Shown here: positions 54,899 through 64,000 of the stretch, piece by piece
Layout of the letters: every line of letters starts with the position of its first letter
Position numbering within the stretch: position 1 is the stretch's first letter
DNA from: Escherichia ruysiae
Lineage (GTDB): Bacteria > Pseudomonadota > Gammaproteobacteria > Enterobacterales > Enterobacteriaceae
DNA length: 64,000 bases
Direction: 5' to 3'
Assembly (NCBI RefSeq): GCF_031323975.1
Contig: NZ_JAVIWS010000001.1
Location: 2,480,001 to 2,544,000, forward strand
Made by a program: the position numbers and the translations under genes
The notes under the pieces: model-generated
What the model was told of the DNA's origin: nothing
Seen by the model: the letters and a program-made list of their open reading frames with translations, nothing else
The model's database searches: none

Positions 54899-56980
54899 AT
54901 GAAAGGTCGCCTGTTAGATGCTGTCCCGCTCAGTTCCCTAACGGGCGTTGGCGCGGCACAAAGTAACAAGCTGGCGAAAATCAACCTGCATACCGTGCAG
55001 GATTTACTCTTACACCTTCCCCTGCGCTACGAAGATCGCACCCATCTTTATCCCATTGGCGAGCTGCTACCCGGCGTTTATGCCACGGTTGAAGGCGAAG
55101 TGCTGAACTGTAATATCTCCTTCGGCGGTCGACGGATGATGACCTGCCAGATTAGCGACGGTTCCGGCATTCTCACCATGCGCTTTTTCAACTTCAGCGC
55201 GGCGATGAAAAATAGCCTGGCGACGGGACGACGTGTGCTGGCCTACGGCGAAGCAAAGCGCGGCAAATATGGCGCGGAGATGATCCATCCGGAATATCGC
55301 GTACAGGGTGATCTCAGTACTCCGGAGCTACAGGAAACGCTCACGCCGGTTTACCCAACGACTGAAGGCGTTAAACAGGCAACGCTACGTAAATTAACCG
55401 ACCAGGCGCTGGATCTGCTGGATACCTGCGCTATTGAAGAACTGTTGCCGCCGGAACTGTCACAGGGGATGATGACGCTGCCGGAAGCCTTGAGAACTCT
55501 GCATCGCCCGCCACCGACGCTGCAACTTAGCGATCTGGAAAGCGGGCAGCATCCGGCACAACGTCGTCTGATTCTGGAAGAACTGCTGGCGCACAACCTC
55601 AGTATGTTGGCGTTACGCGCTGGAGCACAACGTTTTCATGCCCAACCGCTTAGCGCCAATGACTCGCTGAAAAATAAACTCCTTGCCACCTTACCGTTCA
55701 AACCAACGGGTGCTCAGGCACGTGTGGTGGCGGAAATCGAGCGCGATATGGCGCTCGATGTTCCGATGATGCGTCTGGTGCAAGGCGATGTAGGTTCCGG
55801 TAAAACGCTGGTTGCTGCCCTTGCCGCGCTGCGTGCAATTGCTCACGGGAAACAGGTGGCGCTGATGGCACCAACCGAGTTGCTCGCCGAACAGCACGCC
55901 AATAACTTTCGCAACTGGTTTGAGCCGCTCGGTATCGAAGTGGGCTGGCTCGCCGGTAAACAGAAAGGTAAAGCACGACTGGCTCAGCAAGAAGCCATCG
56001 CCAGCGGTCAGGTGCAGATGATTGTTGGTACGCACGCCATCTTCCAGGAACAGGTGCAATTTAACGGTCTGGCGCTGGTGATTATCGACGAACAGCATCG
56101 TTTTGGTGTGCATCAACGCCTGGCGTTATGGGAGAAAGGCCAGCAGCAAGGGTTCCATCCGCATCAGTTAATCATGACCGCCACGCCAATCCCCCGCACG
56201 CTGGCAATGACCGCCTATGCCGATCTCGATACCTCGGTCATTGATGAACTGCCGCCAGGGCGTACCCCGGTGACGACAGTGGCAATCCCGGATACGCGTC
56301 GTAACGACATCATTGACCGCGTGCGTCACGCCTGCATGACTGAAGGTCGTCAGGCGTACTGGGTTTGTACGTTGATTGAAGAGTCGGAATTACTGGAAGC
56401 GCAGGCGGCGGAAGCTACCTGGGAAGAGTTGAAACTGGCGTTGCCGGAACTGAACGTTGGCCTGGTACACGGGCGGATGAAACCTGCCGAGAAACAGGCG
56501 GTGATGGCGTCGTTTAAACAAGGTGAGCTACACCTGCTGGTTGCCACTACCGTTATTGAAGTCGGTGTTGATGTGCCTAACGCCAGTCTGATGATTATCG
56601 AAAACCCGGAGCGTCTGGGTCTGGCGCAGTTACACCAGCTTCGCGGGCGCGTGGGACGTGGCGCGGTGGCTTCTCACTGCGTGCTGCTCTACAAAACGCC
56701 ACTCTCCAAAACGGCGCAAATTCGCCTGCAAGTGCTGCGTGACAGCAGCGACGGATTTGTGATTGCACAGAAAGATTTAGAGATTCGCGGTCCTGGCGAA
56801 CTGTTAGGTACGCGTCAGACGGGTAATGCCGAATTTAAAGTGGCAGATTTACTGCGCGATCAGGCCATGATCCCGGAAGTTCAGCGCCTGGCACGGCATA
56901 TTCATGAACGTTACCCACAACAGGCAAAAGCCCTGATAGAACGCTGGATGCCGGAGACGGAACGCTACTCGAACGCATAA
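54899..56980 (+). CDS. recG: ATP-dependent DNA helicase RecG
   Basis: 693 residues from MKGRLLDAVPLSSLTGVGA; the frame is open into trmH upstream. Superfamily 2 helicase that remodels stalled forks and branched DNA. N-terminal wedge (OB) domain about 1-240; Walker A LVQGDVGSGKTLVAALAAL (about 296-314), DEQH box VIIDEQHRFG, motif III MTATPIPRTLAMT, and C-terminal motifs VHGRMKPAEKQ, TTVIEVGVDVPNAS, QLRGRVGRG. Last gene of the operon; REP elements follow. Confidence 0.98.
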   Translation: MKGRLLDAVPLSSLTGVGAAQSNKLAKINLHTVQDLLLHLPLRYEDRTHLYPIGELLPGVYATVEGEVLNCNISFGGRRMMTCQISDGSGILTMRFFNFSAAMKNSLATGRRVLAYGEAKRGKYGAEMIHPEYRVQGDLSTPELQETLTPVYPTTEGVKQATLRKLTDQALDLLDTCAIEELLPPELSQGMMTLPEALRTLHRPPPTLQLSDLESGQHPAQRRLILEELLAHNLSMLALRAGAQRFHAQPLSANDSLKNKLLATLPFKPTGAQARVVAEIERDMALDVPMMRLVQGDVGSGKTLVAALAALRAIAHGKQVALMAPTELLAEQHANNFRNWFEPLGIEVGWLAGKQKGKARLAQQEAIASGQVQMIVGTHAIFQEQVQFNGLALVIIDEQHRFGVHQRLALWEKGQQQGFHPHQLIMTATPIPRTLAMTAYADLDTSVIDELPPGRTPVTTVAIPDTRRNDIIDRVRHACMTEGRQAYWVCTLIEESELLEAQAAEATWEELKLALPELNVGLVHGRMKPAEKQAVMASFKQGELHLLVATTVIEVGVDVPNASLMIIENPERLGLAQLHQLRGRVGRGAVASHCVLLYKTPLSKTAQIRLQVLRDSSDGFVIAQKDLEIRGPGELLGTRQTGNAEFKVADLLRDQAMIPEVQRLARHIHERYPQQAKALIERWMPETERYSNA

Positions 56981-57024
56981 AGACGGCGGAGAGAAGACTG
57001 CCGTTTAGATTGATCTACCTTCCT

Positions 57025-57124
57025 GCCGGATGCGGCGTGAACGCCTTATCCGGCCTACAAAAAACTCACAAAATCAATAAATTGAGAATTATTACGTAGG
57101 CCAGATAAGCGAAGCGTATCAGGC
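57025..57124. repeat. REP pair (BIME) between recG and gltS
   Basis: A classical REP unit, GCCGGATGCGGCG...CGCCTTATCCGGCCTAC (57025-57058), is followed by a second, inverted and degenerate one, GTAGGCCAGATAAGC...GTATCAGGC (57096-57124). Inverted REP pairs make up a BIME. They lie between convergent gene ends. Confidence 0.85.
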
Positions 57125-57167
57125 ATTTGTCTTTGTTGCGGCGGCACTTATACCGCCGCTTCATCGG

Positions 57168-58373
57168 TTACCCCGCAAAAATCGGCAACATCAAATACAG
57201 CTTAATCACCAGCGCGTTAACGATATCGATAAAGAACGCACCGACCATCGGCACCACCAGGAAGGCCATGTGCGACGGGCCAAAGCGTTCGGTAATCGCC
57301 TGCATGTTGGCAATTGCCGTGGGCGTTGCACCAAGGCCAAAACCACAGTGACCCGCAGCCAGCACCGCCGCATCGTAGTTTTTGCCCATCATGCGCCAGG
57401 TGACAAAGATGGCGTACAACGCCATGAAGATGGTCTGTGCGACCAGAATCGCCAGCATCGGCAGCGCCAGCGAAGCCAGCTCCCAAAGTTTCAGCCCCAT
57501 CAACGCCATCGCCAGGAACAACGACAGACTTACGTTACCCAACACCGATACCGCACGCTCAAAGACGCGGTAAAAGCCCATCATTGACAGACCGTTACTC
57601 AGAATCACGCCCACAAACAGCACGCAAACGAAGGTCGGCAATTCAAAAGCTGTGCCAGCCAAAAGTTGCGCAACAATTTTCCCCACCGTCAGACAGATAG
57701 CAATCAGCGCGATGGTTTCAATCAGTACCAGCGAAGTGATCATGCGCCCCACGTCCGGCTTTTCAAATGCGGTGGGGACTTCCTGGTCATCCGGAATACC
57801 GTTTGGCGTGGTGGAGTGCTTCACCAGATACCGCGCCACCGGCCCCCCAATCAAGCCGCCCAGCACCAGACCAAACGTTGCACAGGCCATCGCCACTTCC
57901 GTCGCGTTGGTGAAGCCATAACGTTCAATGAACAATTTACTCCACGCAGCACCTGTACCGTGGCCGCCGGAAAGCGTAATAGAACCGGCCAGCAGCCCCA
58001 TCAGCGGATCAAGCCCTAACAGGCTAGCCATCCCAATGCCGATGGCATTTTGCATCACCAGTAAGCCAACAACCACGATGAGGAAAATCCCCACCACACG
58101 CCCACCGGCACGCAGGCTGGCAATATTGGCATTCAGACCAATGGTTGCGAAGAATGCCAGCATCAACGGATCGCGCAGGGACATATCAAAATTGACTTCC
58201 CAGCCCATACTTTTTTTCAGCACCAGCAGCGCCAGTGCCACCAGCAACCCTCCGGCAACCGGTTCAGGTATGGTGTATTTCTTCAGAAAGGAGACGGAAT
58301 GGACCAACTTGCGCCCGAGCAGCAACGTCAGGGTTGCTGCAACAAGCGTTGCTAAAGTATCGAGATGAAACAT
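57168..58373 (-). CDS. gltS: Sodium/glutamate symporter GltS
   Basis: 401 residues from MFHLDTLATLVAATLTLLLG; an in-frame start 14 codons upstream is less likely. Inner-membrane Na+-dependent glutamate transporter of the ESS family with about ten membrane segments in two inverted halves. The reentrant-loop motifs ITLSGGHGTGAAWSKL and LAAGHCGFGLGATPTAIANM (Gly-rich) are visible. Convergent with recG and divergent from xanP. Confidence 0.97.
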   Translation of the reverse strand: MFHLDTLATLVAATLTLLLGRKLVHSVSFLKKYTIPEPVAGGLLVALALLVLKKSMGWEVNFDMSLRDPLMLAFFATIGLNANIASLRAGGRVVGIFLIVVVGLLVMQNAIGIGMASLLGLDPLMGLLAGSITLSGGHGTGAAWSKLFIERYGFTNATEVAMACATFGLVLGGLIGGPVARYLVKHSTTPNGIPDDQEVPTAFEKPDVGRMITSLVLIETIALIAICLTVGKIVAQLLAGTAFELPTFVCVLFVGVILSNGLSMMGFYRVFERAVSVLGNVSLSLFLAMALMGLKLWELASLALPMLAILVAQTIFMALYAIFVTWRMMGKNYDAAVLAAGHCGFGLGATPTAIANMQAITERFGPSHMAFLVVPMVGAFFIDIVNALVIKLYLMLPIFAG

Positions 58374-58586
58374 AGTTACTCCTTTGTGTCCGCACCACTC
58401 TTTCACACTCGTCATACTTCATCGCGCATGTGCATTAGGGCGAAATATGACGAGTATCGAGTCATGCTATCCCGGTTCGAATTCTCAGCTGAAAATAAAA
58501 AAATGGCATGGATTTTAAGCAGAAAACAACCAAAAGTTATATAAAAAAGTGCATTTATCGCATTTAAATATTTAGAAGAATGCATG

Positions 58587-58598
58587 GCAAACGTTTGC
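58587..58598 (+). promoter_or_regulatory. PurR operator in the xanP promoter
   Basis: GCAAACGTTTGC is the perfect 12-bp core of the PurR box (ACGCAAACGTTTGCGT). It overlaps the -35 of the candidate xanP promoter, a position for repression by PurR with hypoxanthine or guanine. Confidence 0.8.
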
Positions 58599-58622
58599 TT
58601 TTACCTTTCGGTCAGCTAAAAT
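58595..58622 (+). promoter_or_regulatory. Candidate xanP promoter
   Basis: -35 TTGCTT (58595-58600) and -10 TAAAAT (58617-58622) with a 16-bp spacer, ending 30 bp before the xanP ATG. The -35 is inside the PurR palindrome. Confidence 0.5.
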
Positions 58623-58652
58623 GCCCGCTTTGCCACCACGGGATTGTTTTCG

Positions 58653-60044
58653 ATGTCTGTTTCCACCCTAGAGTCAGAAAATGCGCAACCGGTTGCGCAG
58701 ACTCAAAACAGCGAACTGATTTATCGTCTTGAAGATCGTCCGCCGCTTGCTCAAACTCTGTTTGCCGCCTGTCAGCATCTGCTGGCGATGTTTGTCGCGG
58801 TAATCACGCCAGCACTGTTAATTTGCCAGGCGCTGGGTTTACCAGCACAGGACACGCAACACATTATTAGTATGTCGCTGTTTGCTTCCGGTGTGGCGTC
58901 GATTATTCAGATTAAAGCCTGGGGGCCGGTTGGTTCCGGGTTATTGTCTATTCAGGGCACCAGCTTTAACTTCGTTGCTCCGCTAATTATGGGCGGAACG
59001 GCACTGAAGACCGGTGGCGCCGATGTTCCTACCATGATGGCGGCGCTCTTCGGCACACTGATGCTGGCAAGTTGCACCGAAATGGTAATCTCCCGCGTTT
59101 TACATCTGGCGCGCCGCATTATTACGCCTCTGGTTTCTGGCGTCGTTGTAATGATTATCGGCCTGTCGCTAATACAGGTTGGGTTAACGTCCATTGGCGG
59201 CGGTTATGCGGCCATGAACGATAACACCTTTGGCGCGCCGAAAAATTTGCTGCTGGCGGGCGTGGTCTTAGCTTTAATCATTCTGCTTAACCGTCAACGT
59301 AACCCTTACTTACGCGTGGCCTCGCTGGTGATTGCGATGGCAGCCGGATATGCGCTGGCGTGGTTTATGGGCATGTTGCCAGAAAGCAACGAGCCGATGA
59401 CGCAAGAACTGATTATGGTGCCAACACCGCTCTATTACGGGCTTGGTATTGAATGGAGTTTGCTGTTGCCGCTGATGCTGGTCTTTATGATCACCTCGCT
59501 GGAAACTATTGGCGATATCACCGCCACCTCCGACGTTTCCGAACAACCGGTTTCTGGTCCGCTGTACATGAAACGCCTGAAAGGCGGCGTGCTGGCAAAC
59601 GGCCTGAACTCGTTTGTATCGGCGGTGTTTAACACCTTCCCGAACTCCTGCTTCGGGCAGAACAACGGTGTGATCCAGTTGACCGGTGTTGCCAGCCGTT
59701 ATGTCGGTTTTGTCGTCGCACTGATGCTGATTGTGCTCGGCCTGTTCCCGGCTGTGAGCGGTTTTGTGCAGCATATTCCGGAGCCGGTACTTGGCGGCGC
59801 TACGCTGGTGATGTTTGGTACTATCGCCGCATCAGGTGTGCGTATCGTTTCTCGTGAACCGCTGAATCGTCGGGCCATTCTGATTATCGCGCTGTCGCTG
59901 GCGGTCGGTCTGGGCGTTTCTCAGCAGCCGCTGATTTTGCAGTTTGCCCCTGACTGGCTGAAAAACCTGCTCTCCTCCGGGATCGCCGCTGGCGGTATCA
60001 CTGCCATTGTGCTGAACCTGATTTTCCCGCCAGAAAAACAGTAA
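58653..60044 (+). CDS. xanP: Xanthine/H+ symporter XanP
   Basis: 463 residues from [16 protein letters not shown]; an ATG three codons upstream is also in frame. NCS2 nucleobase transporter with 14 membrane segments. Substrate-site motifs are [21 protein letters not shown] in the first segment, [13 protein letters not shown], and [19 protein letters not shown] and [19 protein letters not shown] further on. It imports xanthine with protons. A PurR operator lies upstream. Confidence 0.96.
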   Translation: MSVSTLESENAQPVAQTQNSELIYRLEDRPPLAQTLFAACQHLLAMFVAVITPALLICQALGLPAQDTQHIISMSLFASGVASIIQIKAWGPVGSGLLSIQGTSFNFVAPLIMGGTALKTGGADVPTMMAALFGTLMLASCTEMVISRVLHLARRIITPLVSGVVVMIIGLSLIQVGLTSIGGGYAAMNDNTFGAPKNLLLAGVVLALIILLNRQRNPYLRVASLVIAMAAGYALAWFMGMLPESNEPMTQELIMVPTPLYYGLGIEWSLLLPLMLVFMITSLETIGDITATSDVSEQPVSGPLYMKRLKGGVLANGLNSFVSAVFNTFPNSCFGQNNGVIQLTGVASRYVGFVVALMLIVLGLFPAVSGFVQHIPEPVLGGATLVMFGTIAASGVRIVSREPLNRRAILIIALSLAVGLGVSQQPLILQFAPDWLKNLLSSGIAAGGITAIVLNLIFPPEKQ

Positions 60045-60051
60045 TCCACTC

Positions 60052-60077
60052 ACGGCGGTAAAATTCTTTACCGCCGT
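60052..60077 (+). terminator. Hairpin after xanP
   Basis: ACGGCGGTAAA-ATTC-TTTACCGCCGT is a perfect 11-bp stem 7 bp after the xanP stop. It lacks a T-run beyond the stem, so termination may be partial and yicH may be read through. Confidence 0.55.
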
Positions 60078-60164
60078 AGCCACTCGCTTTCTCCATTCCC
60101 GCCTTGAGGAATGCGCGTAAATCGTGCATAACTCCCTTATGTGCATTTCACGGGATGGAAGACC

Positions 60165-61874
60165 ATGAAATTTATTGGGAAGCTGCTTCTCTACATTTTC
60201 ATCGCGCTATTCGTGGCGATCGCTGGCCTCTATTTCCTGCTGCAAACCCGCTGGGGAGCAGAGCATATCAGCGCATGGATTTCCAGGAATAGCGACTATC
60301 ATTTGACCTTCGGAGCGATGGATCACCGGTTTTCCGCACCATCTCATATCGTGCTGGAGAACGTCACATTCGGTCGCGATGGTCAACCCGCCACTCTGGT
60401 GGCGAAAAGTGTCGATATTGCGCTAAGTAGTCGGCAACTGAGCGAACCACGCCATGTCGATACTATCCTGCTGGAAAACGGGACGTTGAATCTCACCGAC
60501 CAGACCGCGCCGTTACCGTTCAAAGCGGATCGTCTGCAACTGCGTGATATGGCGTTTAACAGTCCCAATAGCGAGTGGAATCTCAGCGCACAGCGAGTAA
60601 ATGGCGGCGTCGTTCCGTGGTCGCCGGAAGCCGGTAAAGTCCTGGGCACGAAGGCTCAAATTCAGTTCAGTGCCGGCTCTCTGTCGCTCAACGATGTTGC
60701 TGCTACCAATGTACTGATTGAAGGCACTATTGATAACGATCGCGTCACGCTTACGAATCTGGGCGCCGATATCGCCCGTGGTTCATTAACTGGTAATGCG
60801 CAGCGTAATGCCGATGGTAGCTGGCAGGTAGAAAATCTGCGCCTGGCCGATATCCGTCTGCAAAGCGAAAAATCTCTGACCGATTTCTTTGCACCTTTGC
60901 GCTCTGTCCCGTCGTTGCAGATTGGCCGCCTTGAAGTGATCGACGCTCGCCTGCAAGGTCCGGACTGGGCGGTGACCGACCTCGATCTCAGCTTGCGCAA
61001 CATGACCTTCATTAAAGATGACTGGCAGACGCAGGAAGGCAAGCTGTCAATGAACGCCAGCGAGTTTATTTATGGTTCGCTGCATTTATTTGACCCCATT
61101 ATGAACGCGGAGTTTTCCCCACAGGGCGTCGCGCTTCGCCAGTTTACCAGCCGTTGGGAAGGCGGAATGGTACGAACGTCAGGGAACTGGCAACGCGATG
61201 GAAAAACGCTGCTCCTCGACGACGCAGCGATTGTCGGGCTGGAATTTACCTTGCCGAAAAACTGGCAACAGTTGTGGATGCAGCAAACTCCCGCCTGGTT
61301 AAACACTCTGCAACTGAAGAGATTTAGCGCCAGCCGCAACCTGATCATTGATATCGACCCTGACTTTCCGTGGCAGCTCACCGCGCTGGATGGTTATGGC
61401 GCGAATCTGACGCTGGTTGCCGAGCATAAGTGGGGGGTGTGGGGTGGCACGGCGAACCTGAATGCCGCCGCCGCAACGTTCAATCGTGTCGACGTTCGTC
61501 GTCCGTCGCTGGCGCTAACCGCCAATAGCAGCACGGTGAATATCAGCGAACTTAGCGCGTTTACCGAGAAAGGCATTCTTGAAGCCACTGCCAGTGTCTC
61601 ACAAACGCCGCAGCGCCAGACCCATATCAGCCTGAACGGACGCGGTGTGCCGATGAACATTTTGCAACAGTGGGGATGGCCAGAGTTACCTATTACGGGC
61701 GATGGCAATATTCAGCTCACCGCCAGCGGCGATATCCAGACCAATGTACCGCTAAAACCCACGGTTAACGGACAACTCCATGCTGTGAACGCTGAAAAGC
61801 AGCAGGTAACCCAAACCATGAATGCTGGCGTAGTTTCCAGTGGCGAAGTCACGTCAACGGAGCCAGTGCAGTAA
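60165..61874 (+). CDS. yicH: AsmA-family protein YicH
   Basis: 569 residues from MKFIGKLLLYIFIALFVAIA. An N-terminal membrane anchor (residues about 4-25) is followed by a long, beta-rich periplasmic region with AsmA-like repeats such as IQLTASGDIQTNVPLKPTVNG near the C-terminus. AsmA-like proteins are thought to act as lipid-transfer bridges in the periplasm; YicH has no firm assigned substrate. Alternative ATG 8 codons upstream is less likely. Confidence 0.92.
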   Translation: MKFIGKLLLYIFIALFVAIAGLYFLLQTRWGAEHISAWISRNSDYHLTFGAMDHRFSAPSHIVLENVTFGRDGQPATLVAKSVDIALSSRQLSEPRHVDTILLENGTLNLTDQTAPLPFKADRLQLRDMAFNSPNSEWNLSAQRVNGGVVPWSPEAGKVLGTKAQIQFSAGSLSLNDVAATNVLIEGTIDNDRVTLTNLGADIARGSLTGNAQRNADGSWQVENLRLADIRLQSEKSLTDFFAPLRSVPSLQIGRLEVIDARLQGPDWAVTDLDLSLRNMTFIKDDWQTQEGKLSMNASEFIYGSLHLFDPIMNAEFSPQGVALRQFTSRWEGGMVRTSGNWQRDGKTLLLDDAAIVGLEFTLPKNWQQLWMQQTPAWLNTLQLKRFSASRNLIIDIDPDFPWQLTALDGYGANLTLVAEHKWGVWGGTANLNAAAATFNRVDVRRPSLALTANSSTVNISELSAFTEKGILEATASVSQTPQRQTHISLNGRGVPMNILQQWGWPELPITGDGNIQLTASGDIQTNVPLKPTVNGQLHAVNAEKQQVTQTMNAGVVSSGEVTSTEPVQ

Positions 61875-61885
61875 AAATCAATCTC

Positions 61886-61912
61886 GCCGGGCACGACATA
61901 GCCGTATCCGGC
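61886..61912. repeat. Partial REP element between yicH and yicI
   Basis: GCCGGGCACGACATAGCCGTATCCGGC shows the REP-type GCCGG...CCGGC ends in a shortened form between the convergent ends of yicH and yicI. Confidence 0.6.
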
Positions 61913-61926
61913 ATTCCTTCAATAAA

Positions 61927-64000
61927 TTACAACGTAATTGTCAGCGCATTCCCTTGAGGCGTCACCACCACGCCCAAGTCACTTTCAGCCTGTGAACCGC
62001 CTTGCAAACCATTTACTTTCGCAATATTACGCAAGCACAGTGTCCAGTTCTTCGCCTCGCCCGCGCCTGTCACGGTAATCGTATTGCCAGTACGCGCCGC
62101 TTTCAGGGTGAAGATCACCGAACCATCGGCGGCGGGCACTTCACAGACAGCTTCATGCCCGTCTTGCAGATTAAAAAGCTGGAAAGCCGTGCCTTCATGC
62201 CACGCGTAGTCGGGGCGTTGGTCATTGTTCCCCAGCGCCAGTAAGGTGTTGTCACGCACGTAAACCGGCAAACTAAGAAAATCATGCTGCTGTTTATGCC
62301 AACGGCTGCCTTCTGTTTCATCGTTATGCCACAGATGCGTCCAGCGACCTTCTGGCAGATAAAACTGTACATCGCCCACTTCAGAGAACACTGGCGCAAC
62401 CATCACGCTGTCGCCCAACATGTATTGACGGTCAAGATAATCACAGGCCGGATCGTCCGGGAACTCCATCACCATTGCGCGCATCATCGGCGTACCCAGC
62501 GCGTTAGCACGAGCGGCTTCGCGGTACAGATACGGCATCATACGGCATTTAAGCTGAGTGAAATGGCGCACGACATCGCAGGATTCATCATCATAAGCCC
62601 ACGGCACACGATAAGATTTGCTGCCATGTAAACGGCTATGGCTGGAGAGCAAACCAAATGCGCACCAGCGTTTGTAAACGTGCGCCGGAGCGGTGTTCTC
62701 AAAGCCACCGATATCGTGGCTCCAGAAACCAAAACCAGAAAGGCCAATAGACAAACCACCGCGCAGGCTTTCCGCCATTGATTCGTAGTTAGCGTAACAG
62801 TCGCCACCCCAGTGTACCGGGAATTTCTGCGCACCGACGGAGGCCGAGCGGGCAAACAAGACGGCTTCTTCCTCGCCGACGGTTTCCTTGAGCACGTTCC
62901 ACACCAGTTCGTTGTAGATGTATGCATAATGGTTATGCATTTTCTGCGGATCGGAACCGTCAAACCACTGAACGTCTGTTGGAATACGTTCGCCAAAGTC
63001 GGTCTTAAAGCAATCGACGCCCATCGCTACCAGGCCTTTCAGTTTATCGGCGTACCATTTGCAGGCATCTGGGTTGGTAAAGTCATAAATCGCCAGACCT
63101 GGCTGCCATTTATCCCATTGCCATAACGAGCCGTCCGGGCGTTTGAGTAAATATCCTTTCTCTTGCAACTCTTTAAATACCGGGGATTTTTGCCCTATAT
63201 AGGGGTTAATCCAGACGCAGATTTTCAGCCCTTTCGCTTTCAGGCGGCGGATCATCCCTTCCGGGTCAGGGAAAGTTACCGGATCCCACTCAAAATCGCA
63301 CCACTGGAAAGCTTTCATCCAGAAACAGTCGAAGTGGAAAACATGTAGCGGCAGATTCCGTTCCGCCATGCCGTCGATAAAGCTGTTTACCGTTGCTTCA
63401 TCATAATTAGTGGTAAATGAAGTCGTTAACCACAAACCAAAGGACCATGCTGGCGGCAACGCCGGACGCCCGGTAAAACGGGTATAACGATCGAGCACCG
63501 CTTTCGGCGTCGGGCCATCGATAACAAAGTATTCGAGATATTCACCCTCAACGCTGAACTGTACTTTGGAGACTTTCTCCGATCCCACTTCAAACGAGAC
63601 GCACTGCGGATGATTAACCAGCACACCGTAGCCACGGTTGGTGATATAGAACGGGATGTTTTTGTACGCCTGTTCGGTGCTGGTTCCGCCATCACGGTTC
63701 CAGGTTTCCACCGTCTGACCGTTACGCACCAGCGCAGTGAAGCGTTCCCCCAGACCGTATACCGTTTCACCGACTCCGAGATCCAACCGCTCAAACATGT
63801 AGCTACGGTTGGTGTTGGTATCCTGTATATAGCCGTTATTTTTCAACTGGCTACCGGTAATACGCACACCATTGCGCAGAAAATCAAGCGACCAGAATTC
63901 CCCTTTGGTAACGCGAACACTCAAATTACCGCTCTTCAGCTCGGCATATTCACTCGTGTTTTGCATCTCCACCGGAACGTCATGCAACACATTAATCGGG
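61927..64000 (-). CDS. yicI: Alpha-xylosidase YicI, GH31 (5' end outside the window)
   Basis: The frame is open through the window edge; about 690 of the roughly 772 residues are present and the N-terminal about 80 are missing. Glycoside hydrolase family 31, releasing alpha-xylose from isoprimeverose-type xylosides in the cytoplasm. The catalytic nucleophile Asp is in [18 protein letters not shown] and the acid/base Asp in [34 protein letters not shown] and [18 protein letters not shown] line the active site. In K-12 it is cotranscribed with the upstream transporter gene yicJ, which would lie beyond 64000. The GTG at 63990 is internal. Confidence 0.95.
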   Translation of the reverse strand, partial: PINVLHDVPVEMQNTSEYAELKSGNLSVRVTKGEFWSLDFLRNGVRITGSQLKNNGYIQDTNTNRSYMFERLDLGVGETVYGLGERFTALVRNGQTVETWNRDGGTSTEQAYKNIPFYITNRGYGVLVNHPQCVSFEVGSEKVSKVQFSVEGEYLEYFVIDGPTPKAVLDRYTRFTGRPALPPAWSFGLWLTTSFTTNYDEATVNSFIDGMAERNLPLHVFHFDCFWMKAFQWCDFEWDPVTFPDPEGMIRRLKAKGLKICVWINPYIGQKSPVFKELQEKGYLLKRPDGSLWQWDKWQPGLAIYDFTNPDACKWYADKLKGLVAMGVDCFKTDFGERIPTDVQWFDGSDPQKMHNHYAYIYNELVWNVLKETVGEEEAVLFARSASVGAQKFPVHWGGDCYANYESMAESLRGGLSIGLSGFGFWSHDIGGFENTAPAHVYKRWCAFGLLSSHSRLHGSKSYRVPWAYDDESCDVVRHFTQLKCRMMPYLYREAARANALGTPMMRAMVMEFPDDPACDYLDRQYMLGDSVMVAPVFSEVGDVQFYLPEGRWTHLWHNDETEGSRWHKQQHDFLSLPVYVRDNTLLALGNNDQRPDYAWHEGTAFQLFNLQDGHEAVCEVPAADGSVIFTLKAARTGNTITVTGAGEAKNWTLCLRNIAKVNGLQGGSQAESDLGVVVTPQGNALTITL

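Noticed and set aside
63426..63990. Internal GTG at 63990 as the yicI start
   Set aside because: The frame continues to the window edge with sequence aligning to the known N-terminal domain, so the gene is truncated by the window, not short.

Overview
This window is chromosomal DNA of an Escherichia, most likely E. coli or a very close relative. The order mtlD-mtlR-yibT-yibL / lldPRD-trmL-cysE-gpsA-secB-grxC-yibN-gpmI-envC-yibQ-waaH-tdh-kbl-hldD-waaFCL / waa core operon / waaA-coaD-mutM-rpmG-rpmB-radC-coaBC-dut-slmA-pyrE-rph-yicC-yicG-ligB-gmk-rpoZ-spoT-trmH-recG-gltS-xanP-yicH-yicI is the E. coli backbone, and most proteins look nearly identical to K-12 as I remember it. All comparisons with K-12, Salmonella or R2 are from memory; no alignment was run.

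Layout. 1-1615: end of the mannitol operon (mtlD 3' end, mtlR), then yibT and yibL. 1616-7560: accessory locus encoding a SadB-like inner-membrane lipoprotein and a 1575-residue trimeric autotransporter adhesin (UpaG/EhaG/SadA family). 7561-8915: the adhesin terminator, an eight-copy 116/117-bp tandem repeat and the LldR-controlled lldP promoter. 8916-12534: lldPRD for L-lactate uptake and oxidation. 12535-13131: a second, 153-bp tandem repeat. 13132-20979: housekeeping genes, with the yibN-grxC-secB-gpsA-cysE group on the minus strand and gpmI-envC-yibQ on the plus strand. 20966-24474: waaH and the threonine catabolic pair kbl-tdh.

24688-40587 is the lipopolysaccharide core region. hldD-waaF-waaC-waaL (+) converge on the long minus-strand operon waaQ-waaG-waaP-(GT8 gene)-waaB-waaO-waaJ-waaY-waaZ-waaK. 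That operon begins at a full JUMPstart/ops element, so it is RfaH dependent. waaL and a GT4-type waaK resemble the R2/Salmonella core, while waaJ and waaZ resemble K-12/R2. An additional GT8 glycosyltransferase gene lies between waaP and waaB, where K-12 has waaS. I know of no described core type with this exact gene order, and this is the most interesting part of the window. The interior (waaL to the GT8 gene) is visibly AT-rich, as is usual for exchanged core loci.

40595-64000: conserved housekeeping genes (CoA synthesis, DNA repair, ribosomal proteins, nucleotide metabolism, division control, the gmk-rpoZ-spoT-trmH-recG operon, glutamate and xanthine transport, AsmA-like yicH, alpha-xylosidase yicI cut by the window end). 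Compared with K-12 MG1655, htrL/yibB is absent between kbl and hldD, dinD is absent between yicC and yicG, and rph is intact rather than frameshifted. Regulatory sites that can be read directly include two LldR operators, a BasR/PmrA box before waaH, the ops element, the pyrE attenuator, a PurR operator before xanP, a Shine-Dalgarno-masking hairpin before trmL, and several REP elements and terminators. I see no phage, insertion sequence, CRISPR array, tRNA or rRNA.
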